Notes under the pieces: model-generated
Seen by the model: the letters and a program-made list of their open reading frames with translations, nothing else
What the model was told of the DNA's origin: nothing
The model's database searches: none
Part shown: positions 22,938 to 34,252 of the stretch, piece after piece
How the letters are laid out: each line of letters begins with the position of its first letter
Position numbering within the stretch: the stretch's first letter is position 1
Made by a program: the position numbers and the translations under genes
NCBI GenBank assembly: GCA_043228905.1
Contig: JBHGNT010000004.1
Location: 6,262,001 to 6,326,000, forward strand
Length of the DNA stretch: 64,000 nt
Source of the DNA: Azolla caroliniana
Taxonomy: Eukaryota > Polypodiophyta
Direction of reading: 5' to 3'

Positions 22938-23341
22938 TGTCGCGTAGATTCGCGCGTGCGTGTGCTACTCGAGCGACCTCCGGGGTCTTGGACTGGGGAG
23001 GACGTTTGCGGAATTATCGAAGAGATGACGATGAATGTAAGATTGGATGAAATTTGTTCACTTGAGAAGAAGAAAGATTGTACACTTGAGAAGTAGAAAA
23101 ATATGAAGAAGATAAAGACGAATATAATTATATTGATGATAGTGGTGTTGGTGATATCACATATTGAGCCCCCCCTTACACAAGCCTTACTAGAGGCTTT
23201 TATAGGTCTCTCCATGCTTGTGACATGCACAAAACCATGGGCTAAAACCATGGTTTTCTGCACACGGTTTTGCTTATGACATGCACAAGACCATGGGCTA
23301 AAAACCATGGTTTTGTGTACATGGTTTTGACTGTTTTCTAC
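22938..23341 (-). repeat. X3 3' LTR, outer part
   Basis: Matches 37322-37725 of the intact LTR. The differences are mostly CG against TG or CA. It carries the conserved LTR-end block (minus sense CAAGACCCCGGAGGTC) and inverted ACCATGG motifs near 23240-23320. Confidence 0.85.
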
Positions 23342-23727
23342 TGTTGAGAATCAAGCTCAACTAGGTCTAGTGTGTGAACTCACCTTGAGAGTGAAGAGAC
23401 ACTCCAATGGTCAAGAGTCACCATTATGTCACCACTTTGTATTCTAGCATTTAGTATGAGTCATAGAATCATATTCTATGACACATAACTTATGAGCTTT
23501 CACATTCCCCATGCTCCATGAGTCTTGTAGGTAATGACGAGAGAGGGTGACTATATAAAGCACCCTCCTCCCACCTTGTATATGTTGAGTCTTTCTCCTT
23601 TGTCAATATACTTTTACCTTGCGTATTCTTTGTGTTTCACTCACTCTCTCTCTCACTCTCTCTCTTACACACACACATAACTCACATCTCTTCCACTTCA
23701 CAAGAATCCATCTCTTGATTCTTTACA
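23342..23727 (+). repeat. C1 5' LTR
   Basis: Begins TGTTGAGAATCAAGC, ends GATTCTTTACA. A TATA box (ACTATATAAAGC) lies near 23550 and an ACTCTCTC tract near 23640. Confidence 0.9.
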
Positions 23728-23739
23728 TGGTATCAGAGC
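23728..23739 (+). promoter_or_regulatory. C1 primer-binding site, initiator tRNA-Met
   Basis: TGGTATCAGAGC directly follows the 5' LTR. It is the standard site complementary to the 3' end of plant initiator tRNA-Met. Confidence 0.9.
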
Positions 23740-23886
23740 GATTTGGTAGCTCGATCTAGCCCATTCGCCTCATTGTGATTGTGTGTTGTGCTCTACGCCG
23801 ACGACCAAGAACCAGCTCATAGCTATCGTAGCTTCGCTACATAGCTCGCATTCGAAGAGAGAAGAAGAAGAAGAAGAATCAACATA

Positions 23887-25035
23887 ATGAATACTCAAAT
23901 GGGGAGCGCTCTCCCTACCGAGAAGTTGGATCGAAACAACTTCGCATCTTGGGAGTACAAGATGCACCAATACCTTGTCGGACAAGGCCATTGGAGCTAC
24001 ATCAAAGGAGCGCATGAAGACCGAACCACCGAAGCGGCTCCCGGATATGCAACATGGGAGCAAGCCGCAAGCCGCGTGATGTATTGTTTGGTGACATGTG
24101 TTCACGACCACATGCTCGGTTACATTCGAGAAGCCAAGACGCTGAAGGAAGCGTGGGAAAATCTACGAAAGATTTTCGCCACCAACACGACCGCGAGGAA
24201 GCTTCAACTCCGCCAAGAGTTGAACAACATTCAACAAAGGGACATGTCCATCACGACATACACCTTGAAGATCAAGGAGCTTTGTGACTCGCATCGCTCA
24301 ATAAGCATAAGTATAGATGATGATGAGATGGTGCAAACATGCCTCGGCGGCCTCGCACCACGGTTCGGCGCGATGCGAACGACCGTTCTAGCACGGGAGA
24401 AATCTCCCTCCTTCTTCGAGCTCCAATCAATGCTATTGGTCGAAGAAAACCACGTGCGTACAAGGAGCAATGAGTCGGAAGGCCACATGCTCTACACACA
24501 CTCTAATGGAGAAAGAGGACGCGGACGAGCGAGAGGCCGATTCAGCCAAGGACAAGGCGGACGAGGTCCGACCTACAACAACAACTCCCAATTTCGGCCG
24601 CAAAACGGAGGACAACGAGGAACCTTCGCAAGAAGGGGGAGCTTCCACTCCAGCCCGAGCCATCAAAGCGCAACGGAATGCGGATATTGCGGAAAGCTCG
24701 ACCACCATGAAGAAGAGTGCCGAAAGAAGATGTGTGAATCGGCTTCCACAAGCCGACAACTCACGAATTACGCACACAACTCCGACTACGAAGATCATGG
24801 CGGAATGTATGCACACAACTCTGACCGTGGCGAAATGTACGGGCACAACTCTGACTACGAAGATCGTGGCAGAATGTATGCGCACAACTCCGACCGTGGC
24901 GGAATGTTCATGATGAAACATAGAGCAAACTCTATGTCGGCCGCTACCTCAACTAGTGCCTCCGGTCCGGAAGACATATGGTTCGTCGATTCTGGTGCCT
25001 CGAACCATATGACATCGCATCAAGAATGGTTCTGA
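23887..25035 (+). CDS. C1 Gag and start of protease
   Basis: A 382-codon frame from ATG 23887. The Gag domain opens with EKLDRNNFASWEYKMHQYL and includes AWENLRKIFATNTTARKLQL and LGGLAPRFGAM. An Arg/Gly-rich segment and a zinc knuckle CGYCGKLDHHEEEC (near 24678-24720) follow. Between residues about 295 and 340 it has four repeats of a YAHNSD-type unit alternating with YEDHGG-type spacers. The protease site WFVDSGASNHMT is at about 24982-25015. The frame ends in TGA at 25033; homologous elements read on, so this is a mutation. Confidence 0.85.
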   Translation: MNTQMGSALPTEKLDRNNFASWEYKMHQYLVGQGHWSYIKGAHEDRTTEAAPGYATWEQAASRVMYCLVTCVHDHMLGYIREAKTLKEAWENLRKIFATNTTARKLQLRQELNNIQQRDMSITTYTLKIKELCDSHRSISISIDDDEMVQTCLGGLAPRFGAMRTTVLAREKSPSFFELQSMLLVEENHVRTRSNESEGHMLYTHSNGERGRGRARGRFSQGQGGRGPTYNNNSQFRPQNGGQRGTFARRGSFHSSPSHQSATECGYCGKLDHHEEECRKKMCESASTSRQLTNYAHNSDYEDHGGMYAHNSDRGEMYGHNSDYEDRGRMYAHNSDRGGMFMMKHRANSMSAATSTSASGPEDIWFVDSGASNHMTSHQEWF

Positions 25036-27131
25036 GAACTTCGAGAGCCGGACCGACCCGGCTATGTCGAAACTGGAGACGACACTACGCACCCAATTCG
25101 GCACATTGGCAATGTTCTGTTCGGAAAAGATGGTAAGAAAAATTAGATTAAAAATGTATTGCATGTATCAACCATTACGAAGAATTTGGTCTCCGTCGGC
25201 CAAATTGTAGAGCAAGGGATGCAAGTTTGATTTAATCAAGGCAGTTGCTTCATCGAAAAAGAGGGCTGACTCATCGCACGTGGACGAAGAGAGGGCTGGA
25301 TGTTCATTCTCGATTCACGTGAGATGAAATCCGCCATGTTCGTGAAAAACACGAAAACCGACTCCAACATAGAGCTATGGCACAAGCGAATTGGCCACAT
25401 CAATCTCAACAAACTCAAAGCAATGAAATCGAAAGGAGTCGTCATCGGACTCCCGACATTCAAAGAGAAGGAGATTGAAGGTGTATGCGAAGCGTGCCAA
25501 TTCGGCAAGCAACACCGACACCCATTCCCGAAAGAGTGGAACGTGAGCAAAGGTCTACTCGACGTAGTCCATTCCGATGTTTGGGGACCGGCGCAGACGG
25601 CTACATTCGGCGGATGCCGATATTACGTGCTCTTCATCGACGACTTCTCTAGGCACACTTGGATCTACCCAATGCGGCAAAAGAGCGAAGTGTTCCGACA
25701 CTTCCAAAATTTCAAGAATGAAGTCGAGAAAGCCACGGGCTGACATGTACGATGCCTTCGATCGGATGGCGGCAAGGAATACTTCTCGGACGATTTCACG
25801 GCGTATCTCCGAAAGGAAGGAATTCAACGAGAATTCACTTGCCGATACACTCCGCAACAAAACGGAGTAGCCGAGCGCAAAAATCGGCACATCCTCGAAG
25901 TAGCGCAGGCCATGATGAACGAGAAGCATATGCCCAGTCATATTGGGCCGAAGCTGCAAATACGGCCGTCTACCTAATGAACCGGTGCACAACATCCGGC
26001 GTGCACGAGGTCACTCTGCACGAAAAATTCTTCGGAAAGAAGCCGAACCTATCACATGTTCGGATATTCGACTCCATTGCGTACGTGCACATCCCCGACG
26101 AGAAGCGTCAAAAGCTCGACCCAAAGTCGGAGAAATGTATCCTCGTAGGATACTCACTGGAGCAAAAGGGGTACAAGTGCTACAACCCCTCAACTCGAAA
26201 ATCTCGAGTAAGTCGAGACGTCGTTTTTGACGAGTCCGCATCCTGGTACGCACCAGAGACAACTCCAACTTCGACTCCGCTCGACCCGGAATTCACCGAA
26301 CAAGAGATCGAGGATGAAGATCGCCTTATGCGCATATTCGAAGAAAGTCCGATCACAAGCCGATTGAGCAAACCACAAGAGCCTTTGAGCGATCAAAGCA
26401 CATCACGGCCTAGCCTGAAGATGGACAAAGGCAAGGCGAAAATGTCGGAATACGAAGATGATCGCTTCAACGACGATAAGTCGACTCACTCACTCGACAG
26501 TGAGTTCGGTGGTTTCGAGGTACCAATTGGAGCCAAGAAAGGCCTCATCTCTACAAATGAAAAGCTCCGCCAATCCACTCGTGAAAAGAACCCCGTAAGC
26601 CGATTCGGCTACAACGATTATATGGCGTACCATTACGCCTTTATGATGAAGGTAGCGACAGTACGGGAGCCGAAAACCTTTTCGGAAGCCATGAAGGACC
26701 TGCGATGGATTGAAGCAATGAATGAGGAGATGCAGGCACTATGGAACAAAGAAAAGTGGGATCTCGTTCCCACCTCACCACACAAAAAGGCGATCGGATG
26801 CAGATGGATCTACAAGGTGAAGTATAACGCCGATGGCTCCGTGAACCACCACAAAGCTCGACTCGTAGCGAAAGGATACGTTCAGACGCATGGCGTCGAC
26901 TACGAAGAGACCTTTGCCCCGGTGGCAAAGATGAGGATAGTGCGGACCGTAATTGCGATTGCCGCGGCGAAAGGGTGGCACCTCCATCAAATGAACGTCA
27001 AGAACGCCTTTCTACAAGGCGAATTAGAAGAGGTGTACATGATCCAACTGCCCGGCTTCAACTCGAGCACCCATCCAAAAGTTGTTTGCCGACTCAAGAA
27101 GCCACTCTGCGGTCTCAAGCAAGCACCGCGT
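25036..27131 (+). pseudogene. C1 pol: integrase and reverse transcriptase up to the X4 insertion
   Basis: After the TGA at 25033, stops follow near 25145, 25230, 25268 and 25741, and a frameshift lies near 25940. Integrase reads ELWHKRIGHINLNKL (25372), CEACQFGKQHRHPF, VVHSDVWGPAQT, then [13 protein letters not shown] and [16 protein letters not shown], so the HHCC and D-D-E residues are still legible. From about 25948 the frame is open to the insertion: [31 protein letters not shown]-like [24 protein letters not shown] and CGLKQAPR. X4 enters right after the Arg codon at 27131. Confidence 0.85.
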
Positions 27132-27478
27132 TGTCGTGAAGAAAACCGTCCCCAGGTGCAAACCGTGTATAGTGTGTGTGAACCGGCCCTTACACGTGGG
27201 CACGTCCCTTGTCGTATAGTAGATAGGTAGGCACAAAGATTAAATCCTAGGTAGCAATATTCTGTAAGGGAAATCGAGGAGTATCTCTGTCCGAAAGGAC
27301 AGAGAATTAATGTGATGTAAACGGGCAAGGCGGCCTCCCTCCTTGAGCTATAAAAGAGAGGGAGACGAGGAGAGAAGGTATCGGGCGCTAGAGGGAACGA
27401 AGTGTTGTCGGACTGGGACCGAGCTCTTCTTCTCTATCGTTCTCCATAGCCTTCTTTTGCGCAGGCTCTCAGGAGACT

Positions 27479-27519
27479 GATTCTGCTCCGTGGAACGCCC
27501 GTGTGCTTCCGGCAGAATC
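27479..27519 (+). other. X4 leader hairpin
   Basis: An 8-bp perfect stem GATTCTGC with GCAGAATC, around a loop with an inner GGAA/TTCC stem. Compared with X2 the third pair has changed from C-G to T-A on both sides. Confidence 0.55.
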
Positions 27520-27645
27520 TCCATCTCGCTCTTCTGTTTGTGTGAGTGAACAGGCTTCGGTGTTCGCCTTGCCGTCCTGTTAGTTGTAACCGTCTCGATA
27601 TATATACTTATATTAATATACATACGTGTTCATATACTCGGACTT

Positions 27646-27650
27646 CTAGT
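27646..27650. repeat. C2 target site duplication, left copy
   Basis: CTAGT, identical to 32976-32980. Confidence 0.9.
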
Positions 27651-28321
27651 TGTTGGGATTACGGTCCCTCCGGATGGGATGGTCAGATGTCCGGGAATCG
27701 GGAATGAAGACCCCGGCTACGGAGCCGGATGACGAAGACCCGGTTTCGGATCCGGAGGATGAAGATCCCGGCTACGGAGCCGGATGACGAAGACCCAGTT
27801 TCGGATCCGGATGATGAAGACCCCGGCTACGGAGCCGGATGACGAATGTACCCGGAGAGAGATCCGGATGCGGGGACATATTTGTGAATATGTTTGCCAA
27901 AGGCCCTCGAGGCTATATTTGTAAATAGCCCGAAAGTCATACGTGTATAAATATGACTTAGGGCAAACAGTCTGCAGTTGTTGCTCATTTTTCTGTTTTC
28001 CACTTAGAGGGAGCGAAGTGAGAGCAGCCGAGAGAGAGTGTGAGGGAGAGAAAGGAAGAGGTCGACGCCTCTGTGTAATACCGCCGCCTGTGGCGAGGAC
28101 AGCGAGCTCAAGGTCGTCGCCTTGCAGCTCGCCATTGTACATTCCCTGCGTATAGTGATAGTTGGAGTCTTGCACTCCCGTGGTTTTTCCCGTCTAGGGT
28201 TTTCCACGCTAAACCCTGTGCATTCGAGCCTCTCTCTGTGTTTTGATTTACTTCTGCATTGATTCGTGTTTCCTCGGTTGTGGCCGAGAGGCGAAGGTTT
28301 GGAAAGCGTCGATTTCTAACA
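27651..28321 (+). repeat. C2 5' LTR
   Basis: Begins TGTTGGGATTACGG, ends GATTTCTAACA. Between about 27704 and 27841 it holds two and a half copies of a 55-bp unit (GACCCCGGCTACGGAGCC, then GACCCGGTTTCGGATCCGG). The 3' LTR has one copy fewer. TATAAATATGACTTAGG near 27944 is the likely promoter. Confidence 0.9.
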
Positions 28322-28324
28322 ATC

Positions 28325-28336
28325 TGGTATCAGAGC
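28325..28336 (+). promoter_or_regulatory. C2 primer-binding site, initiator tRNA-Met
   Basis: TGGTATCAGAGC three bases inside the 5' LTR. Confidence 0.9.
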
Positions 28337-28352
28337 GACTGCAGTGCAGAAA

Positions 28353-30170
28353 ATGGAAGGCGGCAGCAGCGGGCAGCCGGGGATGATGGTGCTGAATGCG
28401 CAGAACTACGCCGACTGGAAGATAAAGATGGAGGATCTGCTCATTGTTCGGGACCTGTATGAACCGATCGACAGGTCGGAAATACCCAAGGGGGTACTTG
28501 AGACGGAATGGAGGCTTCTGAACCGGAAAGCCGTTGCAACCATTCGGCAATACGTCGACGTGAGCGTTCTACAACATGTCGCGAACGACACCAACGCATA
28601 TGAGATGTGGCAGAAGCTGTCGGGCCTCTACGAGAGGAAAAATGCGTTGAACCGGACCTCCCTGATGAGGAAGATAGTGAACCTCAAGTACCGGGACGGC
28701 GAGAATATGGTGGAACACGTAAGCACGTTCATGGGATTCGTGAACCAGCTTGCGGTGATCAAGTTCCCGTTGGAGGATGCAATGCAAGCCATCATTCTGA
28801 TGTGTACATTGCCGGAAAGCTGGGAGAACTTGGTGGTGACTCTCAGCACCTCCTGCACCGAAGATAACTTGTCCTTACAAACGGTAAAGACAAGCATTTT
28901 GAACGAAGAAGCGCGTCGGAGAGATAAAGAACCGGCCTCCGATCCGAAGATGCTGCTTACCGAATCGGATCGGGGAAGACAACGAAACCGGAGTCCGCAA
29001 AGACGGGAGAAGTTGGGGACCCGGTCGCAGTCAAGAGGAAGGCCCACATGCTTCCACTGTGGGAAGCTGGGCCACTTCCGAAAGAATTGTCGGCATTACC
29101 GAAAAGACAACGGAGCCGACGACACCGATTCAAAGAAGTCTTCGGAACGGAACGGTGCTTACCGGGGAGCCACGGACTGGAATGGTTCGGATCGGCGAGG
29201 GCAGGACCGGAAAGGAACGACGGCACTCGCGGCAAGTGAAGAGGAGATCATGCTCATCACCGAAGAAGATGAACTAAACATTGCCGGCGATGAGACTACC
29301 TGGGTGGTCGATTCCGGAGCGTCGTTCCACCTGACCCCGGAAAGAAGATACTTCTCATCCTATACAGCCGGTGAGCATGGTTGCGTTCGGATGGGAAATG
29401 AAGGTACGTGCCGGATTGCCGGCATAGGAGACGTGTGGTTGACAACCCCGACCGGATGCAAAATGTTGCTGAAGGATGTCCGACACGTTCCGGAGGTTCG
29501 ATTGAACCTGATTTCGGCCGGGAGGCTAGACGATGAAGGCTACACAGGTAGCATCCGGAATTGCGTAATGAAGTTCAGCAAGGGGAGCCTGATAGTGGCT
29601 CGGGCCCGGAAAGTCAACACACTGTACCTTATGAATGCCTGGTTGTGTCCGGAGGAGTTGAACGTGGCAGCCGATACTGCCGGTGAGCTGTGGCACAAGA
29701 GACTGTGCCACATGAGTGAGAAGGGGATGAAGAGGCTTGCAGAAGACAACCTTATTCCAGTGAAGCATGTGCACCTGGAGAAGTGCACCGATTGCCTGGC
29801 CGGTAAGCAGAACCGAACCTCCTTCCACTCAAGGCCACCGACGAGACGTAACGCACCCCTGGAGCTGGTGCACACTGACGTGTGTCAAGTAGAAACGAAG
29901 TCACATGGTGGAGCCCAGTACTTCGTGACATTCATTGATGACCACAGCCGGAAGTTGTGGACGGCACCGTTGAAGAAAAAGGACCAAGTGTTGTGCGTCT
30001 TCAAAGAACTCCACGCGAGAGTGGAAAGGGAATCCGGCAAGAAGCTGAAAGCGATACGAGCGGATAACGGAGGGGAATACCGGGGGCAGTTTGAGGATGA
30101 ACCGGACCATAATGGAGAGGGTCCGGAGTATGCTGGCGCATGCGAAATTACCCAAGGGGTTTTGGGCTGA
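28353..30170 (+). CDS. C2 Gag, protease and front half of integrase (truncated frame)
   Basis: The frame starts at ATG 28353 (the open frame begins at a GTG nine bases earlier). Gag domain: LNAQNYADWKIKMEDLL, then LSGLYERKNALNRTSLMRKI. The zinc knuckle CFHCGKLGHFRKNC is at about 29050-29091, the protease site WVVDSGASFHLT near 29300. Integrase has LWHKRLCHMSEKGM and CTDCLAGKQNRTSF, then LVHTDVC and IRADNGGEYRGQF (the first two acidic residues). A deletion of about 75 bp near 30097 shifts the frame and ends it in 25 foreign residues. Confidence 0.9.
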   Translation: MEGGSSGQPGMMVLNAQNYADWKIKMEDLLIVRDLYEPIDRSEIPKGVLETEWRLLNRKAVATIRQYVDVSVLQHVANDTNAYEMWQKLSGLYERKNALNRTSLMRKIVNLKYRDGENMVEHVSTFMGFVNQLAVIKFPLEDAMQAIILMCTLPESWENLVVTLSTSCTEDNLSLQTVKTSILNEEARRRDKEPASDPKMLLTESDRGRQRNRSPQRREKLGTRSQSRGRPTCFHCGKLGHFRKNCRHYRKDNGADDTDSKKSSERNGAYRGATDWNGSDRRGQDRKGTTALAASEEEIMLITEEDELNIAGDETTWVVDSGASFHLTPERRYFSSYTAGEHGCVRMGNEGTCRIAGIGDVWLTTPTGCKMLLKDVRHVPEVRLNLISAGRLDDEGYTGSIRNCVMKFSKGSLIVARARKVNTLYLMNAWLCPEELNVAADTAGELWHKRLCHMSEKGMKRLAEDNLIPVKHVHLEKCTDCLAGKQNRTSFHSRPPTRRNAPLELVHTDVCQVETKSHGGAQYFVTFIDDHSRKLWTAPLKKKDQVLCVFKELHARVERESGKKLKAIRADNGGEYRGQFEDEPDHNGEGPEYAGACEITQGVLG

Positions 30171-32349
30171 GGCAATGTCGACGACGACATACGTGATAAA
30201 CAGATCACCCTCAGTACCTTTGGACGGAGACACGCCGCAGAGAGTGTGGACCGGCAGGGAAGTATCCTACCGGCATCTGAAGGTGTTCGGGTGTCTCGCA
30301 TATGTGCATGTGGCAAAGGACCGGAGAGGAAAGCTAGATCCAAAGACCCGGCCATGCATATTCCTCGGTTACGGCGATGACGAGTTCGGCTACTGAGTAT
30401 GGGACCCGGTCGACAAAAAGATATTCCGGAGTCGTGATATCATCTTCATGGAGGACAAGAAACTCGCTGACTGGGAGTTAGAGAAGAAGATGAAGAGCTC
30501 CAAGTCGACCGGTGAGGATCAACTCTACGAGGAGCAGTCCCGACCGGCAAGGGACCGGTTAGCACTCGAGGATCCGGCCGAAGACGGTGAAGAAACAGAA
30601 CCGGCCGAGGAAGATGAAACTGATACCGGAACCGGCCCCGATCCCGAAATGGATTCGGATGAAGAGGAAACGGAGGAGCCGGTTACCGAAGCTCCGGAAC
30701 GGAGATATCCTCTAAGAGAGAGAAGGGCCCCCCGGAGATTTCCGGAACCAGAGCACGTGCTGCTAACCGACGAGGGGGAGCCGGAGAGTTTTGAAGAAGC
30801 AAAGCTTGACACCCATAGCCGCAGGTGGTTAAGTGCCATGCAGGAGGAGATGGATTCCCTGCATGAGAACCACACATATGAACTTGTGGAGTTGCCGAAA
30901 GGAAAGCGGGCACTTCGAAACAAGTGGGTGTTCAAGCTGAAACCGGGAGATGCCGGAAACCCCCCGAGATACAAAGCCAGGATCGTGGTGAAGGGGTTCC
31001 AGCAGAAGAAGGGCGTTGACTTCGACGAGATATTTGCCCCGGTAGTGAAGATGACCTCCATCCGGACGGTGCTGAGCATAGCGGCAAGCATGGACCTCGA
31101 GGTAGAACAGATGGACGTGAAGACGGCGTTCCTTCACGGTGACCTCGAAGAAGAGATCTACATGCAGCAACCGGAAGGATTCGAGAAGAAAGGGAAGGAG
31201 CACCTGGTATGCCGGTTGAAGAAGAGCCTTTACGGACTGAAGCAGGCTCCCCGGCAATGGTACCGGAAGTTCGACTCTTTCATGACCGACGAAGGGTACC
31301 ACAAAACGCAGTCCGACCACTGCGTGTTTGTGAAGAAGTTCGAAGGAGGAGACTTTCTAATACTCCTCCTGTACGTGGACGACATGTTGATCGTCGGACA
31401 GGACTAGGTCAAGATACGGATGCTGAAGAAAGCGCTTCACCGAACCTTCTCAATGAAGGACCTGGGTCCGGCGAGGCAAATACTAGGGATGCACATCATC
31501 CGGGACCGGAAGAAGAAGCAGTTGTGGCTGTCACAGGAGAAGTACGTGACAAAGGTGCTCCACCGGTTCAACATGTCGGAAGCAAGACCGGTCGGGTCAA
31601 CCCTCCCGGCAAACTGCAAGTTGTCCAGCAAGCAAAGCCCCAAGACAAAGGCTGAGAAGGAGGACATGATGAAAGTACCATATGCCTCTGCCGTCGGAAG
31701 CTTGATGTACGCAATGGTGTGTACAAGACCGGACATAGGATATGCAGTCGGAGTGGTGAACCGGTACATGAGCAATCCCGGCAAAGAGCACTGGAACGCG
31801 GCCAAGTGGATACTCCGATACCTGAAGGGCACGGCAAACGTGTGCCTCCGATTCGGCTCCGGTAAGCCCGAACTCGACGGCTTTACCGATTCGGATATGT
31901 CGGCTGATGCAGATACCAGCCGGTCCACATCAGGGTATGTGATGACGTATGCAGGGGGAGCTGTTTCGTGGCAGTCGAGGCTGCAGAAAACGGTTGCGTT
32001 GTCAACCACGGAGGTGGAGTACATGGCGGCTGTTGAAGCCGGCAAGGAAATAATATGGATGAAGGACTTCATTAGAGAGCTCGGTATCCGGCAGGAGGAG
32101 TACCGACTCTACTGCGACAGTCAGAGTGCCATCCACCTTGCGAAGAATGCGGCCTATCACTTTCGGACGAAGCACATCCAGCGAAGATATCACTGGATCC
32201 GGGAAAGGATAGAAGACCAGGAGTTCGTGCTGACGAAGATCCACACGGACGAGAACGGGTCAGATATGCTGACCAAAGTGCTCACACCCGACAAGCTGGA
32301 AGCGTGCCGGAAGAGGGTCGGACTGGAAAGACATCCCATGCCGAAGTGA
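30098..32349 (+). pseudogene. C2 pol after the deletion: integrase end, reverse transcriptase and RNase H
   Basis: The other frame picks up at MNRTIMERVRSMLAH, just past the missing segment. In C3 that segment is present and holds the third catalytic residue of integrase (Glu in NGMAKRM there). A TGA stands at 30394-30396 and a TAG at 31405-31407; otherwise the frame is open to the TGA after 32347. Reverse transcriptase shows YKARIVVKGFQQKKGVDFDE, MDVKTAFLHGDLEEEIYM, LYGLKQAPRQWYRKFD and LLLYVDDMLIVG (active-site YVDD near 31373). RNase H shows GFTDSDMSADADTSRSTSGY, LSTTEVEYMAAVEAGKEIIW and LYCDSQSAIHLAKN. Confidence 0.9.
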
Positions 32350-32359
32350 AGGGGGAGTT

Positions 32360-32975
32360 TGTTGGGATTACGGTCCCTCCGGATGGGATGGTCAGATGTT
32401 CGGGAATCGGGAATGAAGACCCCGGCTACGGAGCCGGATGACGAAGACCCGGTTTCGGATCCGGAGGATGAAGACCCCGGCTACGGAGCCGGATGACGAA
32501 TGTACCCGGAGAGAGATCCGGATGCGGGGACATATTTGTGAATATGTTTGCCAAAGGCCCTCGAGGCTATATTTGTAAATAGCCCGAAAGTCATACGTGT
32601 ATAAATATGACTTAGGGCAAACAGTCTGCAGTTGTTGCTCATTTTTCTGTTTTCCACTTAGAGGGAGCGAAGTGAGAGCAGCCGAGAGAGAGTGTGAGGG
32701 AGAGAAAGGAAGAGGTCGACGCCTCTGTGTAATACCGCCGCCTGTGGCGAGGACAGCGAGCTCAAGGTCGTCGCCTTGCAGCTCGCCATTGTACATTCCC
32801 TGCGTATAGTGATAGTTGGAGTCTTGCACTCCCGTGGTTTTTCCCGTCTAGGGTTTTCCACGCTAAACCCTGTGCATTCGAGCCTCTCTCTGTGTTTTGA
32901 TTTACTTCTGCATTGATTCGTGTTTCCTCGGTTGTGGCCGAGAGGCGAAGGTTTGGAAAGCGTCGATTTCTAACA
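32360..32975 (+). repeat. C2 3' LTR
   Basis: Same sequence as 27651-28321 except for one missing 55-bp unit and a few substitutions (for example ATGTTCGGG against ATGTCCGGG). Confidence 0.9.
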
Positions 32976-32980
32976 CTAGT
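32976..32980. repeat. C2 target site duplication, right copy
   Basis: CTAGT, partner of 27646-27650. Confidence 0.9.
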
Positions 32981-33151
32981 CGTCTCGTTTTGCTGTGTTG
33001 TTGGATTGTGATTCCTATGTGCTTCCGTGTCTGTGTGTGTGTAAGTGCGTCCGTTGCCTTTCCGCTCTCCTCCTTCTTAGCTATTTCTCAGTCCAAGACC
33101 CCGGTGATCCCGCCTTGTTCCCCACGCACGCGCGTAACAATGCGACAACGT

Positions 33152-34252
33152 GCTTGGCATTCGAAGATAACGCAATATCTTCATCAAATCGGCTTCCGTA
33201 TGTCAAAATCGGACAACTCCCTCTACATACGAAGCGATTCCACAAGTCCGATCGTCATCATCTTATATGTGGATGACCTAGTCATTGGAGGTGAGCATCT
33301 CGTCGAAATCAATAAGGTCAAATCCCTCCTTTCCGACAAGTTCGAGATGACGGACATGCAGGAGCTCCACTACTTCCTCTGCATCGAGGTAATTCGGACT
33401 CTGGCCGGAATCATGATCTCTCAACGGCACTATATCCTGAACTTATTGTACAAGTTCGGGATGGCTGAGTGCAAATCTGTGGCAACCCCGCTCGATCGTA
33501 ATCTCAAACTAGATGCGAACTTTGGTACCAAAGCGTGTGAGCCGAATCAGTATCAACAACTCATCGGGAGTTTCATCTACCTCACGATCACACGACCCGA
33601 TCTCAGATATCCGGTCGGTCTCCTTAGCCAATTCATGCAAACACCGCGTGATACTCACTTGGATTGTGCTAAGCGAGTTCTACGCTACGTGAGTGGCACA
33701 ATGGATTGCGGCATCCTCTACAAGACCACAATGCCAATACGACTTGAGGGGTACACAGATGCCGATTGGGCCGGCTACAAAGCTGATAGAAGATCAACCT
33801 CTGGATTTGTTTTCTCCCTCGGCAGCGGAGCAATATCCTAGAGTAGCAAGAAGCAGCCTACCGTCGCTCTTTCGAGTATGGAGGCGGAATACAGGTGTGC
33901 AGCCGTAGCTGCGTGTGAAGCCGTATGGCTCAAGAGGATTTTGAAGGATTTGGGTGTACCCATCAAGGATCCGACTTCCCTTTACTGCGACAACATGAGC
34001 AGTATCTATCTGGCTCGGAACCCAGTGTTCCACGTGCGGACAAAGCACATCGAAGTGCACTATCACTTCATCCGAGAGCGCGTTCTGGGTGGCAATGTCG
34101 ATCTACAACACATTAGCACCAATCTTCAAACGACCGACATCTTCACCAAAGCCTTAGGAGCCGACAAGCTATGGCAATTCATGACCGATCTCGGATTGAC
34201 GAGCCCTGACCTGCCAAGCTTGAGGGGGAGTATTGAAGACACTACGCAATAA
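33152..34252 (+). pseudogene. C1 pol after X4: end of reverse transcriptase and RNase H
   Basis: The frame resumes with AWHSKITQYLHQIGFRMSKSD and reaches IVIILYVDDLVIGG (YVDD near 33264). RNase H follows: LEGYTDADWAGYKADRRSTS, a TAG at 33839-33841 where Trp or Gln is expected, then VALSSMEAEYRCAAVAACEA, LYCDNMSSIYLARNPVFHVR and TKHIEVHYHFIRERV. It ends at a TAA after 34249. The 260 bp from there to the purine tract at 34501 show no coding sense. Confidence 0.9.

Larger units (their letters stand above)
27651..32975 (+). mobile_element. C2: young but defective copia element inside X4
   Basis: LTRs at 27651-28321 (671 bp) and 32360-32975 (616 bp) are nearly identical apart from one 55-bp repeat unit. 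A perfect 5-bp duplication CTAGT flanks the element. Inside are a tRNA-Met primer site, gag, protease, integrase, reverse transcriptase, RNase H and a purine tract (GAAGGGGGAGTT). The polyprotein carries a deletion and two stops, so it cannot move on its own. Confidence 0.95.
27132..33147 (+). mobile_element. X4: solo LTR of the X family in the C1 reverse transcriptase, carrying C2
   Basis: One LTR only, in two parts (27132-27650 and 32981-33147), about 680 bp once C2 and one CTAGT are removed. It starts TGTCGTGAAGAAAACCG and ends GTAACAATGCGACA. GCGT precedes it (27128-27131) and ACGT follows (33148-33151), a 4-bp duplication with one transition. Removing it restores Gln-Ala-Pro-Arg-Ala-Trp in C1. 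A TATA box (CTATAAAAGAGAGG) is near 27348. Confidence 0.9.

Noticed and set aside
30525-31091. 188-codon minus-strand frame in C2
   Set aside because: Antisense shadow of the C2 reverse transcriptase region, Ser-rich, no independent support.
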